DNA of 64,000 nucleotides from Arthrobacter sp. MYb229 (GCF_002975405.1 NZ_PCPS01000001.1:1054001-1118000); one strand, 5' to 3'. Positions 52,976 through 62,265 are shown, counted from the first letter of the stretch. A program made the numbers and translations. The notes: generated by a model from the letters alone, not told the origin.

Positions 52976-54103
52976 GGGACCCACCAGCCAGCTGGCCACG
53001 GTATTCTCCGCCGAGGCGGCATTGGATGGGTGATACCAGCTGGCTTGCACGTCGCGGTAGAGCCGCTCGAATTCGCTGCCGCGGAAATATCCGCCGCCGC
53101 CGAGCAGCTGGCCGGCGGCCTCGACGTTGTCGCGTGCGCTCTGCCCGGCGAGGGTGCGCAGCGTGACCAGGCGCGGGAACCAGCCCGGCCCGTGATCTAT
53201 CTGTCCTTCTAGATCCGCGGCGACGGTGCGCTGCAGGGCGTCCAGGCTGAGCAGGCGCATTCCGGCTTGGGCCAGCACTCCCCTGGCGCGCACGTCCTGG
53301 GTGTAGCTGCCCCCGTCCTGGTGCGTGCGTTTGCGCAGCGCCGCCTGCGAAAGCTCCACGGCGCGTTCGGCGATCCCGACATATACGCTCGCGGTGAGCG
53401 TGAGGAACGAGGCGAAGATTCCGAAGACCAGCGGGTCTGCGTTCGGTCCCACCTCGAGCCGGGTGTGCACCCAGCTGGCCGGGGCCACCGCGCCTTCCAA
53501 TTTGGTGGTGTGCGACTGGCTGGCGCGCATGCCCAAGGTATCCCAGTCCTCCAGCGAGCGGACCCCGGCGCCGCGGGGGACGAACCCGTGCACCAGTTCC
53601 CCGCTGGCCTCGTCCTTGCCGAATACGCCAAGCCGGGTGAAAGCCGGGGACAGCGAGGTGAAGATCTTCGTGCCGGTGAAGCTGACGGACCCATCGGCCA
53701 GGGTTCTCGCCGCGGTGTTCGAATCGAAGAGCACCGAGTCGTTTCCGGGTTCGGAGATCCCGAAGGCCATTATCTCCCCGGCGGCGATCCACTCGGTGAC
53801 CATCTGAAGGCGCGCGTCCCCCCGGGCGGCGAGCAGATAGGCGACGCCGGCCCAGACCTGGTGCATATTGATCGCCAGGGCGGTGCCCGGCGCGGCGGTG
53901 GCCAGCCGGCGTTGGGCCAGCACCAGCTGCTCGAAGCTCCAGCCCAAACCGCCGGAGGATTCGGGCACCAGGGCCTTGAGATAGCCCAGGGCCGCTAATT
54001 CCTCGAAGTCCTCCGTGGCAAAGGCATTGGCGGCATCATAGCCGCCGGCGCGTTCGCGGAAGCGGGACAGCAGCTCATCGCTGAGGATTTGTTCGATAGG
54101 CAC
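52964..54103 (-). CDS. Acyl-CoA dehydrogenase family protein
   Basis: A 379-residue flavoprotein of acyl-CoA dehydrogenase fold: LGYLKALVPESSGGLGWSFE in the N-terminal helical domain, AFGISEPGNDSV and GTKIFTSLSPAFTRL in the middle beta domain, and AAGQLLGGGGYFRGSEFERL at the C-terminus. The catalytic Glu expected in typical acyl-CoA dehydrogenases is not evident, so a monooxygenase-type relative is possible. Start at GTG. Confidence 0.85.
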   Translation of the reverse strand: MPIEQILSDELLSRFRERAGGYDAANAFATEDFEELAALGYLKALVPESSGGLGWSFEQLVLAQRRLATAAPGTALAINMHQVWAGVAYLLAARGDARLQMVTEWIAAGEIMAFGISEPGNDSVLFDSNTAARTLADGSVSFTGTKIFTSLSPAFTRLGVFGKDEASGELVHGFVPRGAGVRSLEDWDTLGMRASQSHTTKLEGAVAPASWVHTRLEVGPNADPLVFGIFASFLTLTASVYVGIAERAVELSQAALRKRTHQDGGSYTQDVRARGVLAQAGMRLLSLDALQRTVAADLEGQIDHGPGWFPRLVTLRTLAGQSARDNVEAAGQLLGGGGYFRGSEFERLYRDVQASWYHPSNAASAENTVASWLVGPLEP

Positions 54104-54114
54104 GTTGGCTACTC

Positions 54115-55431
54115 CTAGTAGTTGCGCAATAGTCGGTCAAGGACGCGGGTTCCGAACTGCAGCGCCGAGATCGGCACCCGCTCGTCAACTCCGTGGAACA
54201 TTCCGGTGAAATCAAGATCCTTGGGCAGCTGCAAGGGGGCAAAACCGTAGCCGGTGATCCCCAGCTTCGCCAGCGCCTTATTGTCGGTGCCGCCGGAGAG
54301 CATGTAGGGCAGGACCACCGCCTCGGGGTCCTCGGCCACCAGCGCCTGCACCATCGAATCCACCAGCTCGCCGCCAAAGGGCACCTCCAGCGACTGCTGG
54401 TCTTGGAGCAGCGTGAGCTCCACGTGCTCGCCGGCCAGCTCGCGCAGTTTCTCGATGGTGGATTCGTGCTCCATGGGCAGGGTGCGGCAATCGATCAGCG
54501 CCTCGGCATAGCCGGGCAGCACATTGTGCTTGTAGCCGGCCTTGAGCACCGAGGGGTTTGAGGTGTTCTGCAGGGTGGCGCCGACGAAGCGGCTGGTATC
54601 CCCCAAGGCCTGCAGCAGCGGTGCGGGGTTCGCTTCGTCGAATTCGGTGCCGCAGATGACCGCCAGCTCCTCGAAGAGCGCGCGGGTGGTTTTCGTGTAG
54701 GACAGTGGCCACTGGTATTCGCCGATCCGGGCCACCGCGGCGGCCAGGGCCGTCACCGCGTTGCGCGGATTGAGCTGCGAGCCGTGTCCGGCCACCCCGT
54801 GCGCGGCGAGCTTGATCCAGGCGATGCCCTTCTCCGCGGTTTGCACCAGGTAGGCGCGTTGCCCGGCGATCTCGGTGGAGAATCCGCCGACCTCGCTGAT
54901 CGCTTCCCCGGCCCCGGCGAAGACCTCCGGATGCTGCTCCACCATCCACATCGAGCCCCAGTCGCTGCCGGCCTCCTCGTCGGCGAAGAAGGCGATGACC
55001 AGATCCCGGCGCGGGCTGATCCGCTCGCGCATCAGCCGCCGGATCACCGCGACGATCATCGCGTCCATGCCCTTCATGTCCACCGCCCCGCGGCCCCAGA
55101 TCATGCCGTCGATGAGCTCGGCGCCGAAGGGGTCCACGGACCAGTCCGCGGCGATCGCCGGGACCACGTCCAGGTGCCCATGCACCACCAGCGCCGGCAG
55201 GCTCGGGTCGCTGCCGGGGATCCTGGCGATCAGGTTCGCGCGTCCCGGCGCGGATTCGTGGATTGTCGAGGCCAGGCCGACCTCGGCGAACAGCCCCGCG
55301 ATGTAGTCGGCGGCCTCGCGTTCGCCGCGGCTGTTGTTCTCGCCGAAGTTGGTGGTGTCGATGCTGATCAGCTTGCGGCAGATCTGCACCACTTCTTCTT
55401 GCATGAGCTCATAGGCGTGCGTGCTCGGCAT
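54115..55431 (-). CDS. M20-family metallopeptidase
   Basis: A 438-residue zinc peptidase/deacylase: metal ligands in VVHGHLDVVP, WGRGAVDMKGMDAM and FFADEEAGSDWG, with a dimerisation domain between (HGVAGHGSQLNPRNAV). Substrate not determinable. It ends 11 bases from the acyl-CoA dehydrogenase start, so the two are probably co-transcribed. Confidence 0.92.
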   Translation of the reverse strand: MPSTHAYELMQEEVVQICRKLISIDTTNFGENNSRGEREAADYIAGLFAEVGLASTIHESAPGRANLIARIPGSDPSLPALVVHGHLDVVPAIAADWSVDPFGAELIDGMIWGRGAVDMKGMDAMIVAVIRRLMRERISPRRDLVIAFFADEEAGSDWGSMWMVEQHPEVFAGAGEAISEVGGFSTEIAGQRAYLVQTAEKGIAWIKLAAHGVAGHGSQLNPRNAVTALAAAVARIGEYQWPLSYTKTTRALFEELAVICGTEFDEANPAPLLQALGDTSRFVGATLQNTSNPSVLKAGYKHNVLPGYAEALIDCRTLPMEHESTIEKLRELAGEHVELTLLQDQQSLEVPFGGELVDSMVQALVAEDPEAVVLPYMLSGGTDNKALAKLGITGYGFAPLQLPKDLDFTGMFHGVDERVPISALQFGTRVLDRLLRNY

Positions 55432-55510
55432 CTTTGGATCCTCTGTTCGCGGTGGCGGCCTCGGTTGCTATCCACCCTAGTTCCCCACGGCCCATGGCGC
55501 GTTGGCCGCG

Positions 55511-56482
55511 CTAGCCATGGAGCCTGCGGTAGGTGGTTGCGGCCGCCGGATGCAGCCGCTGCCCGCCGGTGGAGATCAGCGTATCGGGGGTGAGGTATTG
55601 GATGCCGGCGCTATTGCGCGGGATCAGTTCGCGCGCATGGTCCACCAAGAGCTCCACGATTCCCGCCGCCACCGGGGCCGGCAGCGCGGCGTTGGCCATC
55701 AGCAGGTTCGCCACTCCCACGGTGTCCACCTCGGCCACCCCCGGATAGGTATGACGCGGGATGATCACATGCTCGTAGAGCCGCGGATGCTCCGCGCGCA
55801 AGGCCGGCAGCACCCCCGCCAGATCGATCAGCCGGAGCTGCATAGTCCGCCCCAACGCCGTGATGGAGCTGACCGGGATGCCGCCGAAAAGCAGGAGCGC
55901 ATCGATCTCCCCTGCTTCCAGGGCCTGCAGTCCGGCCACATAGCCCAGTTGGCGTTCTCTGGGCTGGGTTCCCTCCTCGTCCAGCCCGGCGGCGGACAGG
56001 ATGCGCTGCCCGGTCACCCAGGTGCCCGACCCCGGCGCCCCGGTGCCCAGCCGCTGGCCGGAGAGGTCCGCCAGCGAGCGGATCCGGCTCCCGCGGCGCA
56101 CGATGCAGTGGTAGTAGTTCTGGTAGACCCGGCCCAGCGCGACCAGCGAGGAATCCGCGGAGCGCTCGTGCTGGGCCACGGTGTCCGCCAGCGCCAGCGA
56201 GAGCCCGGCCTTCCCGTTCTCCAGCAGCTCGAGGTTTTCGACGCTCGCCTCGGTCACCAGGGCTTCCGAGTGCGCGGCGATGCCGTAGCGGACCAGGGCC
56301 GCGGCGAGCAGGTTGGCGAATTCAAAGTACATGCCCCCGCTTTCGCCGCCGGCCACATCCAGCCGCTCGATCAGCGCGCCCCTGGTGCAGGAGGCCAGCG
56401 CCGGCAGGCCCAGGGCGCCCAGCCCGGCCCAGCGCAGCACGCTGCGCCGGCTCGGGTTCCGGTGCTCAGCCAGCTTGGCCAC
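55511..56482 (-). CDS. TAXI-type (TRAP-associated) solute-binding lipoprotein
   Basis: A 323-residue exported binding protein. The signal has both a Tat-like SRRSVLR and a lipobox (ALASC). The mature part matches TAXI solute receptors: GGESGGMYFEFANLLAAAL, AGLSLALADT, YHCIVRRGSRIRSLADL and GTGAPGSGTWVTGQRIL. No TRAP permease gene adjoins it. It overlaps the 3' end of the sensor kinase gene by 17 bases, so it may act as a periplasmic sensor partner. Confidence 0.88.
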   Translation of the reverse strand: MAKLAEHRNPSRRSVLRWAGLGALGLPALASCTRGALIERLDVAGGESGGMYFEFANLLAAALVRYGIAAHSEALVTEASVENLELLENGKAGLSLALADTVAQHERSADSSLVALGRVYQNYYHCIVRRGSRIRSLADLSGQRLGTGAPGSGTWVTGQRILSAAGLDEEGTQPRERQLGYVAGLQALEAGEIDALLLFGGIPVSSITALGRTMQLRLIDLAGVLPALRAEHPRLYEHVIIPRHTYPGVAEVDTVGVANLLMANAALPAPVAAGIVELLVDHARELIPRNSAGIQYLTPDTLISTGGQRLHPAAATTYRRLHG

Positions 56483-57896
56483 CCCCGCTCGGCGCCTGGC
56501 CGCGTGGCATCAGCAGGCTGAAGCACAGCCCTCCGCCTTCGGCCGCCGCGATGCGCAGCTCTCCGGCGTTGGCGCGGGCCAGGCGCTCCACGATCGCCAT
56601 GCCCAACCCGGTGCCGGGGGTCGCCCCGGCCGGGTCCGCGCGCCAGAACCGCTCGGACACCTGCGCTAGCTGTGCTTCGCTCAGCCCGGGGCCGTGGTCG
56701 CGGATGCTGATCTCGACGAGTTCAGGCGTGGCCCGCAGGGTGGTTTCGATCGGCGTCCCGGCGGCATATTTCAGGCAGTTCTCATAGAGTTCGGCGAGCA
56801 TCTGCTGCAGCTCGAACTCGTTGCAGGCCAGCAGGACCTCCGGTTCGTTCCCGGATTCCAGCAGCAGCTCGGTGCCGCTTTGCCGGGCCGCCGAAGACTG
56901 CCGCTCGATTTCCTCGATCAGCAGTTCGCGCACCTTGACCGTTTCGACCTCCGCCGTGCGGGCAGCCGGGGTGCGGTCCGCCGCCTGCTCGGAGAGCCGA
57001 TGATCCGCGCTGGCCAGCCGGAGCACCGCGTCCAGCAGCGACTCCACCCGGTGCAGTTCCTTCTCCACGGCCTGCACCGCCTGCGGATCCGCAGCCGCTG
57101 GGAGGCGCAGCTTCAGCAGATCCACCCGCAGGCGCAGCGCCGCCACGGGATTGCGCAGCTGGTGCGAGGTTTCGGCAATCAGCTCCCGCTGCTGGGCCAG
57201 GCTCGCGGTCATCGCATCGGACATCTTGCTGAAGGAATGCGCCAATTCGCGCAGCTCCGGAGGCCCGGCGGCTTCCAAGGGGGTCGAGGTCTTCGTCTTG
57301 GCCAGTTCCTTGGTCGCTTCATTGAGCCGGTGGATCGGCTTGAGCACCCAGGCGGTGACCCGGTCCGCGAGCAGCAGCAGCCCCGCCCCGGCCGCGATGC
57401 TCAACAGCACCACCCAGATCCATCGCTGCAGCACCAACCGGCGGGAGATGTCGAGGTTGACTTCCAGCAGCGCCGAGCCGAGCACCTGGGTGGAATTGCC
57501 GAAAGGGCGCGCGATCAGCGCATTGCCGGTGGCGAAGGGGTTGATCGCGGGGATGTCGGTATGCGCGAGGTTCAGCTCGGTATTCTCCAAGGCCCGCGCC
57601 ACCTCCGGCCTGGTGGGATCGAGCTGGCCGGAGGTCAGCGTTTCGGTGCCCAGGCGCACCAGCAGAGCCTCGTCATAGAGCTTGGAATAGGTGTCCATTT
57701 CCAGCTGCAGCTTGCCGTGCTCGGCCTCGGCTTCGGCCTGGGCGCCCAACTGGATGAATCTATTCAGCGACGCTTCGCGGCTCAGCCGCAGCTCCTGGGC
57801 CGCATCCACGCTCGCGCTCTGCATCAGCACCGCGGAGACGATCACGACCAGCAGGGCCAGCAGCGATCCCAGAATGGCGATGACGCGCAATCTCAT
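56466..57896 (-). CDS. Two-component sensor histidine kinase (TctE-like)
   Basis: A 476-residue membrane kinase: helix 1 (residues 7-27), extracytoplasmic sensor region to about 155, helix 2, HAMP, the H-box IAETSHQLRNPVAALRLR, N-box ENCLKYAAG and G boxes DHGPGLS and GTGLGMAIVERLA. The sensor region has no recognised domain. The ATG start overlaps the response regulator stop by 4 bases. Confidence 0.93.
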   Translation of the reverse strand: MRLRVIAILGSLLALLVVIVSAVLMQSASVDAAQELRLSREASLNRFIQLGAQAEAEAEHGKLQLEMDTYSKLYDEALLVRLGTETLTSGQLDPTRPEVARALENTELNLAHTDIPAINPFATGNALIARPFGNSTQVLGSALLEVNLDISRRLVLQRWIWVVLLSIAAGAGLLLLADRVTAWVLKPIHRLNEATKELAKTKTSTPLEAAGPPELRELAHSFSKMSDAMTASLAQQRELIAETSHQLRNPVAALRLRVDLLKLRLPAAADPQAVQAVEKELHRVESLLDAVLRLASADHRLSEQAADRTPAARTAEVETVKVRELLIEEIERQSSAARQSGTELLLESGNEPEVLLACNEFELQQMLAELYENCLKYAAGTPIETTLRATPELVEISIRDHGPGLSEAQLAQVSERFWRADPAGATPGTGLGMAIVERLARANAGELRIAAAEGGGLCFSLLMPRGQAPSGGGQAG

Positions 57897-58564
57897 TGGA
57901 GGTTTGCCTCGAGGCGGTAGCCGACACCGCGGACGTTGATGATCATTCCGGGACGCTCGAGCTTGGCGCGCAATCCGGTCAGGTGCACGTCCAGCGAGCG
58001 GGAAACGGCTACGAAGGCATCTCCCCAGAGGGCATCAAGGATCTGCTCCCGGGTGACCACCGAGCCGGCATGCTTGGCCAGCAGCGCGAGCAGGTCGAAT
58101 TCCTTGGCGGTCAGGTTCAGCGCCCGCGCCCCCAACCGGGCCTCGCGTTTGTCCAGGTCGATGCCCAGCTCCCCTACCTGCAGCAGGGCGCTGACCGGTG
58201 AGCTCATCCGCGACCGGCGGGCCACCGCCTCGATGCGCGCGAGCAGCACCGTCAACCCGATCGGCTTGACCAGATAGTCGTCGGCGCCTTGGCGCAACCC
58301 GCGCACCACGCTGCGTTCGTCGTTGCGGGCGCTGAGGATCACCACCGGGGTGGTGGTCACCAGGCGCAGCTTGCGCAGCACCTCCAGCCCATCCATATCC
58401 GGCAGGCCGAGGTCCAGCAGGATCATGTCCGCCTCGCGGTGCCGCAGCAACGCGTCCTCCCCGCGGGTGACGCATTCGGCGGTGTGCCCGGCAGCTGCGA
58501 CGGCGTCGGCAAGGGCCGTGGAGACGGCGTCGTCATCCTCGACGATGAGCAGCTGCAAGGCCAC
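57893..58564 (-). CDS. OmpR-family response regulator (TctD-like)
   Basis: A 223-residue regulator: receiver domain with EDDD, phosphorylation site in ILLDLGLPDMDGLEVL, conserved Lys in DYLVKPIGL, and a winged-helix C-terminus (LNLTAKEFDLLALLAKHAGS, RGVGYRLEANLQ). It is first in a regulator-kinase-binding protein operon, divergent from the Nramp-like gene; the 257 bases between them may carry its binding sites, for example the CTTAAG-containing stretch near 58645-58660. Confidence 0.95.
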   Translation of the reverse strand: MALQLLIVEDDDAVSTALADAVAAAGHTAECVTRGEDALLRHREADMILLDLGLPDMDGLEVLRKLRLVTTTPVVILSARNDERSVVRGLRQGADDYLVKPIGLTVLLARIEAVARRSRMSSPVSALLQVGELGIDLDKREARLGARALNLTAKEFDLLALLAKHAGSVVTREQILDALWGDAFVAVSRSLDVHLTGLRAKLERPGMIINVRGVGYRLEANLQ

Positions 58565-58821
58565 GTCCTTTCAAATCTTGGTGCACCACGCACTGTGAAG
58601 CACTTTATCAGCTGGTTTCGGCGGCTTGCCGGCCCGCTGCTTTCCTAAGATTCACTTAAGAGTTGGCGCACGCCTTGGTTATGTCGCGCATCACCCATAC
58701 ATTAGATCTGTCTCTCTAGTGGCAGTGATGAAGATCAACGTCGATTCTTGCTCACACCCGCTGGTCCGAGGCATCCCGGTACTCGCACCGGATACGAGCA
58801 AAAACTTTAAGGACTTCATTC

Positions 58822-60123
58822 ATGGCCGAACAGCATCAACCGGGCGCCGAGAGCGCGCCGGTGCACGCCGACCACGACGGCGGCAGAGCACCAAAATGGA
58901 AGATTGTCGGCCCCGGACTGGTTGTCGCGGCAACCGGTGTGGGCGCCGCCGATATGGTCGCGACCCTGGTGGCCGGCAGCCAGTACGGCTACGCCCTGCT
59001 GTGGGCGGTGATCCTGGGCGTCATCCTGAAGATCGTTCTGGTCGAAGGCGCCGGACGCTACACGCTGGCCACCGGCCGGACGATCTTCGAGGGCTGGAAG
59101 TCCCTGGGCCGCTGGACCACCTGGTACTTCGGTCCCTACATCATCCTCTGGGGCTTCGTTTACGGCGCCACCGCGATGAGCTCGGCGGCGATGCCGCTGG
59201 CGGCCCTCTTCCCCGCAGTGGACCTCAAGATATGGGCCGTGCTGATGGGCCTTGCCGGCTTCGCCATGGTCTGGTTCGGCCGCTACTCCTTCTTCGAGAA
59301 GGTCACCGCGGTCCTCGTGGGCATCATGTTCGTCACCGTCGTCGGCTTGGCGATCATCGCCGTGCCGAACGTGCCGGAAATGCTCAAGGGCCTGGTGCCG
59401 ATGATCCCGTCCGGCGGCGTGGTCTACACCCTGGCTCTGGCCGGCGGCGTCGGCGGCACCATCACCCTGGCCGCCTATGGCTACTGGCTGCGTGAAAAGG
59501 GCTGGAACACCCCGAAGTGGATGCGCGTGATGCGCATCGACAACTCGATGGCCTACGTGATGACCGGCATCTTCGTGCTCGCCATGCTCGTGGTCGGCGC
59601 CGAGGTCGTTCGCTCGGCCGGGGTATCGATCTCCGCTGGCGACCGCGGCCTGCTGGACCTGGGCGAGGTGCTGAACGAGCGCTACGGAACGTTCGTCGGC
59701 ACCGGATTCCTGGTGGGCTTCTGGGCCGCCTCGTTCTCCTCGATCATTGGCGTGTGGAACGGCGTATCGTTGATGTTCGCCGACTTCTGGGGCCACATGC
59801 GCAAGAAGCCCGCCGGCCACAAGGACACGCTGACCGGCGGCAAGTACTTCAAGTTCTACGTCCTCTGGCTGACCTTCCCGCCAATGGTGCTGTTCCTTTT
59901 GGACAAGCCCATCGCGCTGATTCTCGCCTACGGCGTGCTCGGCTCGCTGTTCATGCCGTTCCTGGCGATCACCCTGCTGGGCCTGCTCAACGGCAAGCGC
60001 ATCCCCAAGGGATGGGCGAACCGCTGGCACACCAACACGGCGCTGGGCATTACCGCGCTGCTGTTCATCTCGCTGGGCCTCCAGCAGCTCTGGAAGAACA
60101 TCGCTCCGCTCTTCGGCGGTTAG
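58822..60123 (+). CDS. Nramp-like transporter with altered metal-site motifs
   Basis: A 433-residue, eleven-helix membrane protein. The overall pattern is Nramp: KIVGPGLVVAATGVGAADMV then ATLVAGSQYGYALLWAVILG in helix 1, and GTGFLVGFWAASFSSIIGVW later. The DPGN motif of helix 1 reads VGAADM and the MPH motif of helix 6 is missing (GGVGGTITLAAYGYWLRE). It is probably a relative with other specificity (as known for Nramp-related Mg or Al transporters), or it is not a metal transporter. Divergent from the two-component operon. Confidence 0.85.
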   Translation: MAEQHQPGAESAPVHADHDGGRAPKWKIVGPGLVVAATGVGAADMVATLVAGSQYGYALLWAVILGVILKIVLVEGAGRYTLATGRTIFEGWKSLGRWTTWYFGPYIILWGFVYGATAMSSAAMPLAALFPAVDLKIWAVLMGLAGFAMVWFGRYSFFEKVTAVLVGIMFVTVVGLAIIAVPNVPEMLKGLVPMIPSGGVVYTLALAGGVGGTITLAAYGYWLREKGWNTPKWMRVMRIDNSMAYVMTGIFVLAMLVVGAEVVRSAGVSISAGDRGLLDLGEVLNERYGTFVGTGFLVGFWAASFSSIIGVWNGVSLMFADFWGHMRKKPAGHKDTLTGGKYFKFYVLWLTFPPMVLFLLDKPIALILAYGVLGSLFMPFLAITLLGLLNGKRIPKGWANRWHTNTALGITALLFISLGLQQLWKNIAPLFGG

Positions 60124-60136
60124 CCAATCTCCATCT

Positions 60137-60179
60137 AGGCCACCGGCCCGAGTTCCATACTCGGGCCGGTGGCCTTTTT
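60137..60179 (+). terminator. Terminator after the Nramp-like gene
   Basis: Perfect 16-bp stem AGGCCACCGGCCCGAG/CTCGGGCCGGTGGCCT, loop of 7, followed by TTTTT; 14 bases after the stop. Confidence 0.93.
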
Positions 60180-60236
60180 CATGCGCCAACCCGGCAACTG
60201 CGGTTAGGCTTCAAGTACGAAGCTAGGAGGATCCAT

Positions 60237-60899
60237 ATGGGCCAGAGTCCACACCCAGCGGTGGCAGAAATTGAACGCATTGGCATCCTGGGTGCCGGCC
60301 GGGCGGGCACCGCCTTGGCTCGTGCGGCCGCGTCGGCCGGCATCGCGGTGAACATCGCCTCCTCACGGCCCGTGGGCCAGATGAAATACCATCTGGCCCA
60401 GTATGCTCCGCAGGCCCAGGCGGTGCCGGCCCAAGACATCGGTGCGGGCGTCGACCTCGTCGTCCTCATGGTCCCCCAGGAGGACCTGGACGAGGTGGCG
60501 CAGGACAGCCTGGCGGATCTGGTGCTGCTGGATGCGACAAACCGCTGGCAGGACGAGCCCTTGCCCGACTGGCTCGAACTCAGCCTGCGGGCCGGGCTAT
60601 CCAGTTCCGAGGCCATCGCCGCGCATTTCCCGGAGTCCCGGGTCGTCAAGGCGCTGAACCACATCAGCCACTGGGATTTGGACTCCGACGGAGCGGCAAA
60701 GACCGAACAACGACGCGCGCTCGCGATCGCCACCGATGATCCCGAAGGCGCCGGGCTCGCCGCGGCTTTGATCAGCGCGCTGGGCTACGAGCCCGTTCGC
60801 CTGGCCGATCTTGCCGCCGGCCGCTGGATGGAACCGGAGGGCGAGATCTTCAATCAGGTACTTGGCGCCGAGCAGCTACGGGAGATCGTGCAGGCCTAA
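60237..60899 (+). CDS. NAD(P)-binding reductase (F420-dependent NADP reductase-like)
   Basis: A 220-residue protein with a Rossmann start IGILGAGRAGTALARAAASAG and a DLVVLMVPQEDLDEVA segment; VVKALNHISHWDL is the usual place of the conserved lysine region in coenzyme F420-dependent NADP oxidoreductase-like proteins. Substrate unknown. AGGAGG sits 7 bases before ATG. It stands alone after the Nramp-like gene. Confidence 0.85.
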   Translation: MGQSPHPAVAEIERIGILGAGRAGTALARAAASAGIAVNIASSRPVGQMKYHLAQYAPQAQAVPAQDIGAGVDLVVLMVPQEDLDEVAQDSLADLVLLDATNRWQDEPLPDWLELSLRAGLSSSEAIAAHFPESRVVKALNHISHWDLDSDGAAKTEQRRALAIATDDPEGAGLAAALISALGYEPVRLADLAAGRWMEPEGEIFNQVLGAEQLREIVQA

Positions 60900-61164
60900 G
60901 CCGCATCCGGCAGAACAAACTGGACCACGGCGACAGGGTGGCGCAAACCTTCGCCAGAGCCCAGAAATCGGCCGTTTTGCTGTGACGCTCAACACTGATT
61001 CGGTGAAAATTAATGCGAAACTACTGATCAAACCCGAGTTTCCCGCATGATTCCGCGGATTTTGGAGCCCTGGTGGCCAATCCTGCCCGATTGGCAAACG
61101 CCGCCGGACGGTGGTAAAGTTTTACTTCGTTGCCAGCGATAACAACGCAGACAACGCATAACCT

Positions 61165-61248
61165 GCGCGGGTGGCGGAATAGGTAGACGCGCTAGCTTGA
61201 GGTGCTAGTCCTCGCAAGGGGGTAGGGGTTCAAGTCCCCTTTCGCGCA
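61165..61248 (+). tRNA. tRNA-Leu (anticodon GAG)
   Basis: 84 bases: acceptor stem GCGCGGG with TTCGCGC (two G-U pairs), D arm GGCGGAATAGGTAGACGCG, anticodon loop TTGAGGT between CTAGC and GCTAG, long variable arm (TCCTCGCAAGGGGGT), T arm GGGGTTCAAGTCCCC. No CCA is encoded. Type II tRNA with Leu identity. A terminator follows at once, and a small accessory island begins downstream. Confidence 0.96.
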
Positions 61249-61254
61249 CAGGTG

Positions 61255-61291
61255 AAATCCCCGGTTGACTTCGGTCAACCGGGGATTTTTT
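61255..61291 (+). terminator. Terminator after tRNA-Leu
   Basis: AAATCCCCGGTTGAC-TTCG-GTCAACCGGGGATTT: a perfect 15-bp stem with a TTCG tetraloop and T-tract. Confidence 0.95.
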
Positions 61292-61456
61292 ATAACTACT
61301 ACCGTCGGCAATCTGAGGGTTAAGTCCCAACTAGGCGATCACCGAGGATTCATCTCAGCTCCGGCTCAGTTATTCAGGCGAAAACCCGCTCGTCTTAGTT
61401 GGATTAGCATCCCGGCGCCGGTAGAATAGTAGACACCAACACTTGCAGGAGCGCAC

Positions 61457-61630
61457 ATGTCTACACTTGAAATGCGATCTGGTTGGGTGGAAGAAGCCAC
61501 TCACAGCGTATACCTTGAAGGTTTAACCGTCAGCTCGGAATATGCTGAAGAATCAAAAAATTACGTTGCGGGTGATATCACTGCAGATGAGCTAGTGAGG
61601 ATTACCCGGGAACGATATGGCCTCAAGTAG
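61457..61630 (+). CDS. VbhA-like antitoxin of Fic toxin
   Basis: A 57-residue protein not easily seen by length. It contains SVYLEG, fitting the class I Fic inhibition motif [S/T]xxxE[G/N], and ends with a VbhA-like tail (DITADELVRITRERYGLK). AGGAG lies 5 bases before ATG 61457. Its stop overlaps the fic start by 14 bases, the usual arrangement in which antitoxin and toxin are coupled. The motif Glu is expected to block the ATP gamma-phosphate site of Fic. Confidence 0.85.
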   Translation: MSTLEMRSGWVEEATHSVYLEGLTVSSEYAEESKNYVAGDITADELVRITRERYGLK

Positions 61631-62237
61631 TAGTATCGAGGATCCATATTTGACCAGCCCCGATGGAGTTCTGAGGAACTTAGTCGGGGCCGACTCGTAT
61701 CAAGCGCTCGCTAAGGCTGAAGCCGACCTATTCCACGCACGTGTCGTTCAACTTCGCGACCATGAACTAGTGGAACCAACTCGAGATGCCTGGGAAATAA
61801 GAGGCCTCCACAGGCATCTATTTCAAGATGTTTACGATTGGGCCGGCGAGTACCGTACCATCAATATGCGGCGGGGTTCAGGGCAATTTTTTGCGCCCAG
61901 TTCTCACATTCCCTTTCTTATCGACAATGTCATGTCCGAGCTGGCGAATCGCAACCATCTCAAAGACTTGGAGAAAGAAGAATTCATTGATTCACTTGCG
62001 AAATTCTACGACGAGCTCAACCACATTCACCCGTTCCGTGAAGGAAATGGCAGAGTGCAACGAACTTACTGGTCGAGAATAGCGTTTTCCGCCGGTTGGT
62101 ATTTGGTTTGGCAGCCTATACAAGGTAACGAATTGAACGAGACAAGTAGAATCGCAAGGGAAGATCTGAATCTAGAGCCTTTGCGTCGGGCTCTGGATAA
62201 ATGTGTCACGGCCGTACCCCCGGTTTTAAGAACCTGA
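61617..62237 (+). CDS. Fic-family AMPylating toxin
   Basis: A 206-residue Fic protein. The active-site motif HPFREGNGRVQR (residues 138-149) is complete, with catalytic His, so the enzyme should be active. A flap region (RTINMRRGSGQFF) precedes it. No inhibitory helix is in the protein itself, which fits class I control by the upstream antitoxin. Fic domains of this kind AMPylate targets such as gyrase/topoisomerase IV; the target here is unknown. Confidence 0.93.
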   Translation: MASSSSIEDPYLTSPDGVLRNLVGADSYQALAKAEADLFHARVVQLRDHELVEPTRDAWEIRGLHRHLFQDVYDWAGEYRTINMRRGSGQFFAPSSHIPFLIDNVMSELANRNHLKDLEKEEFIDSLAKFYDELNHIHPFREGNGRVQRTYWSRIAFSAGWYLVWQPIQGNELNETSRIAREDLNLEPLRRALDKCVTAVPPVLRT

Positions 62238-62265
62238 ATTGTTCCACGTACCGTTGCACGGTGAT

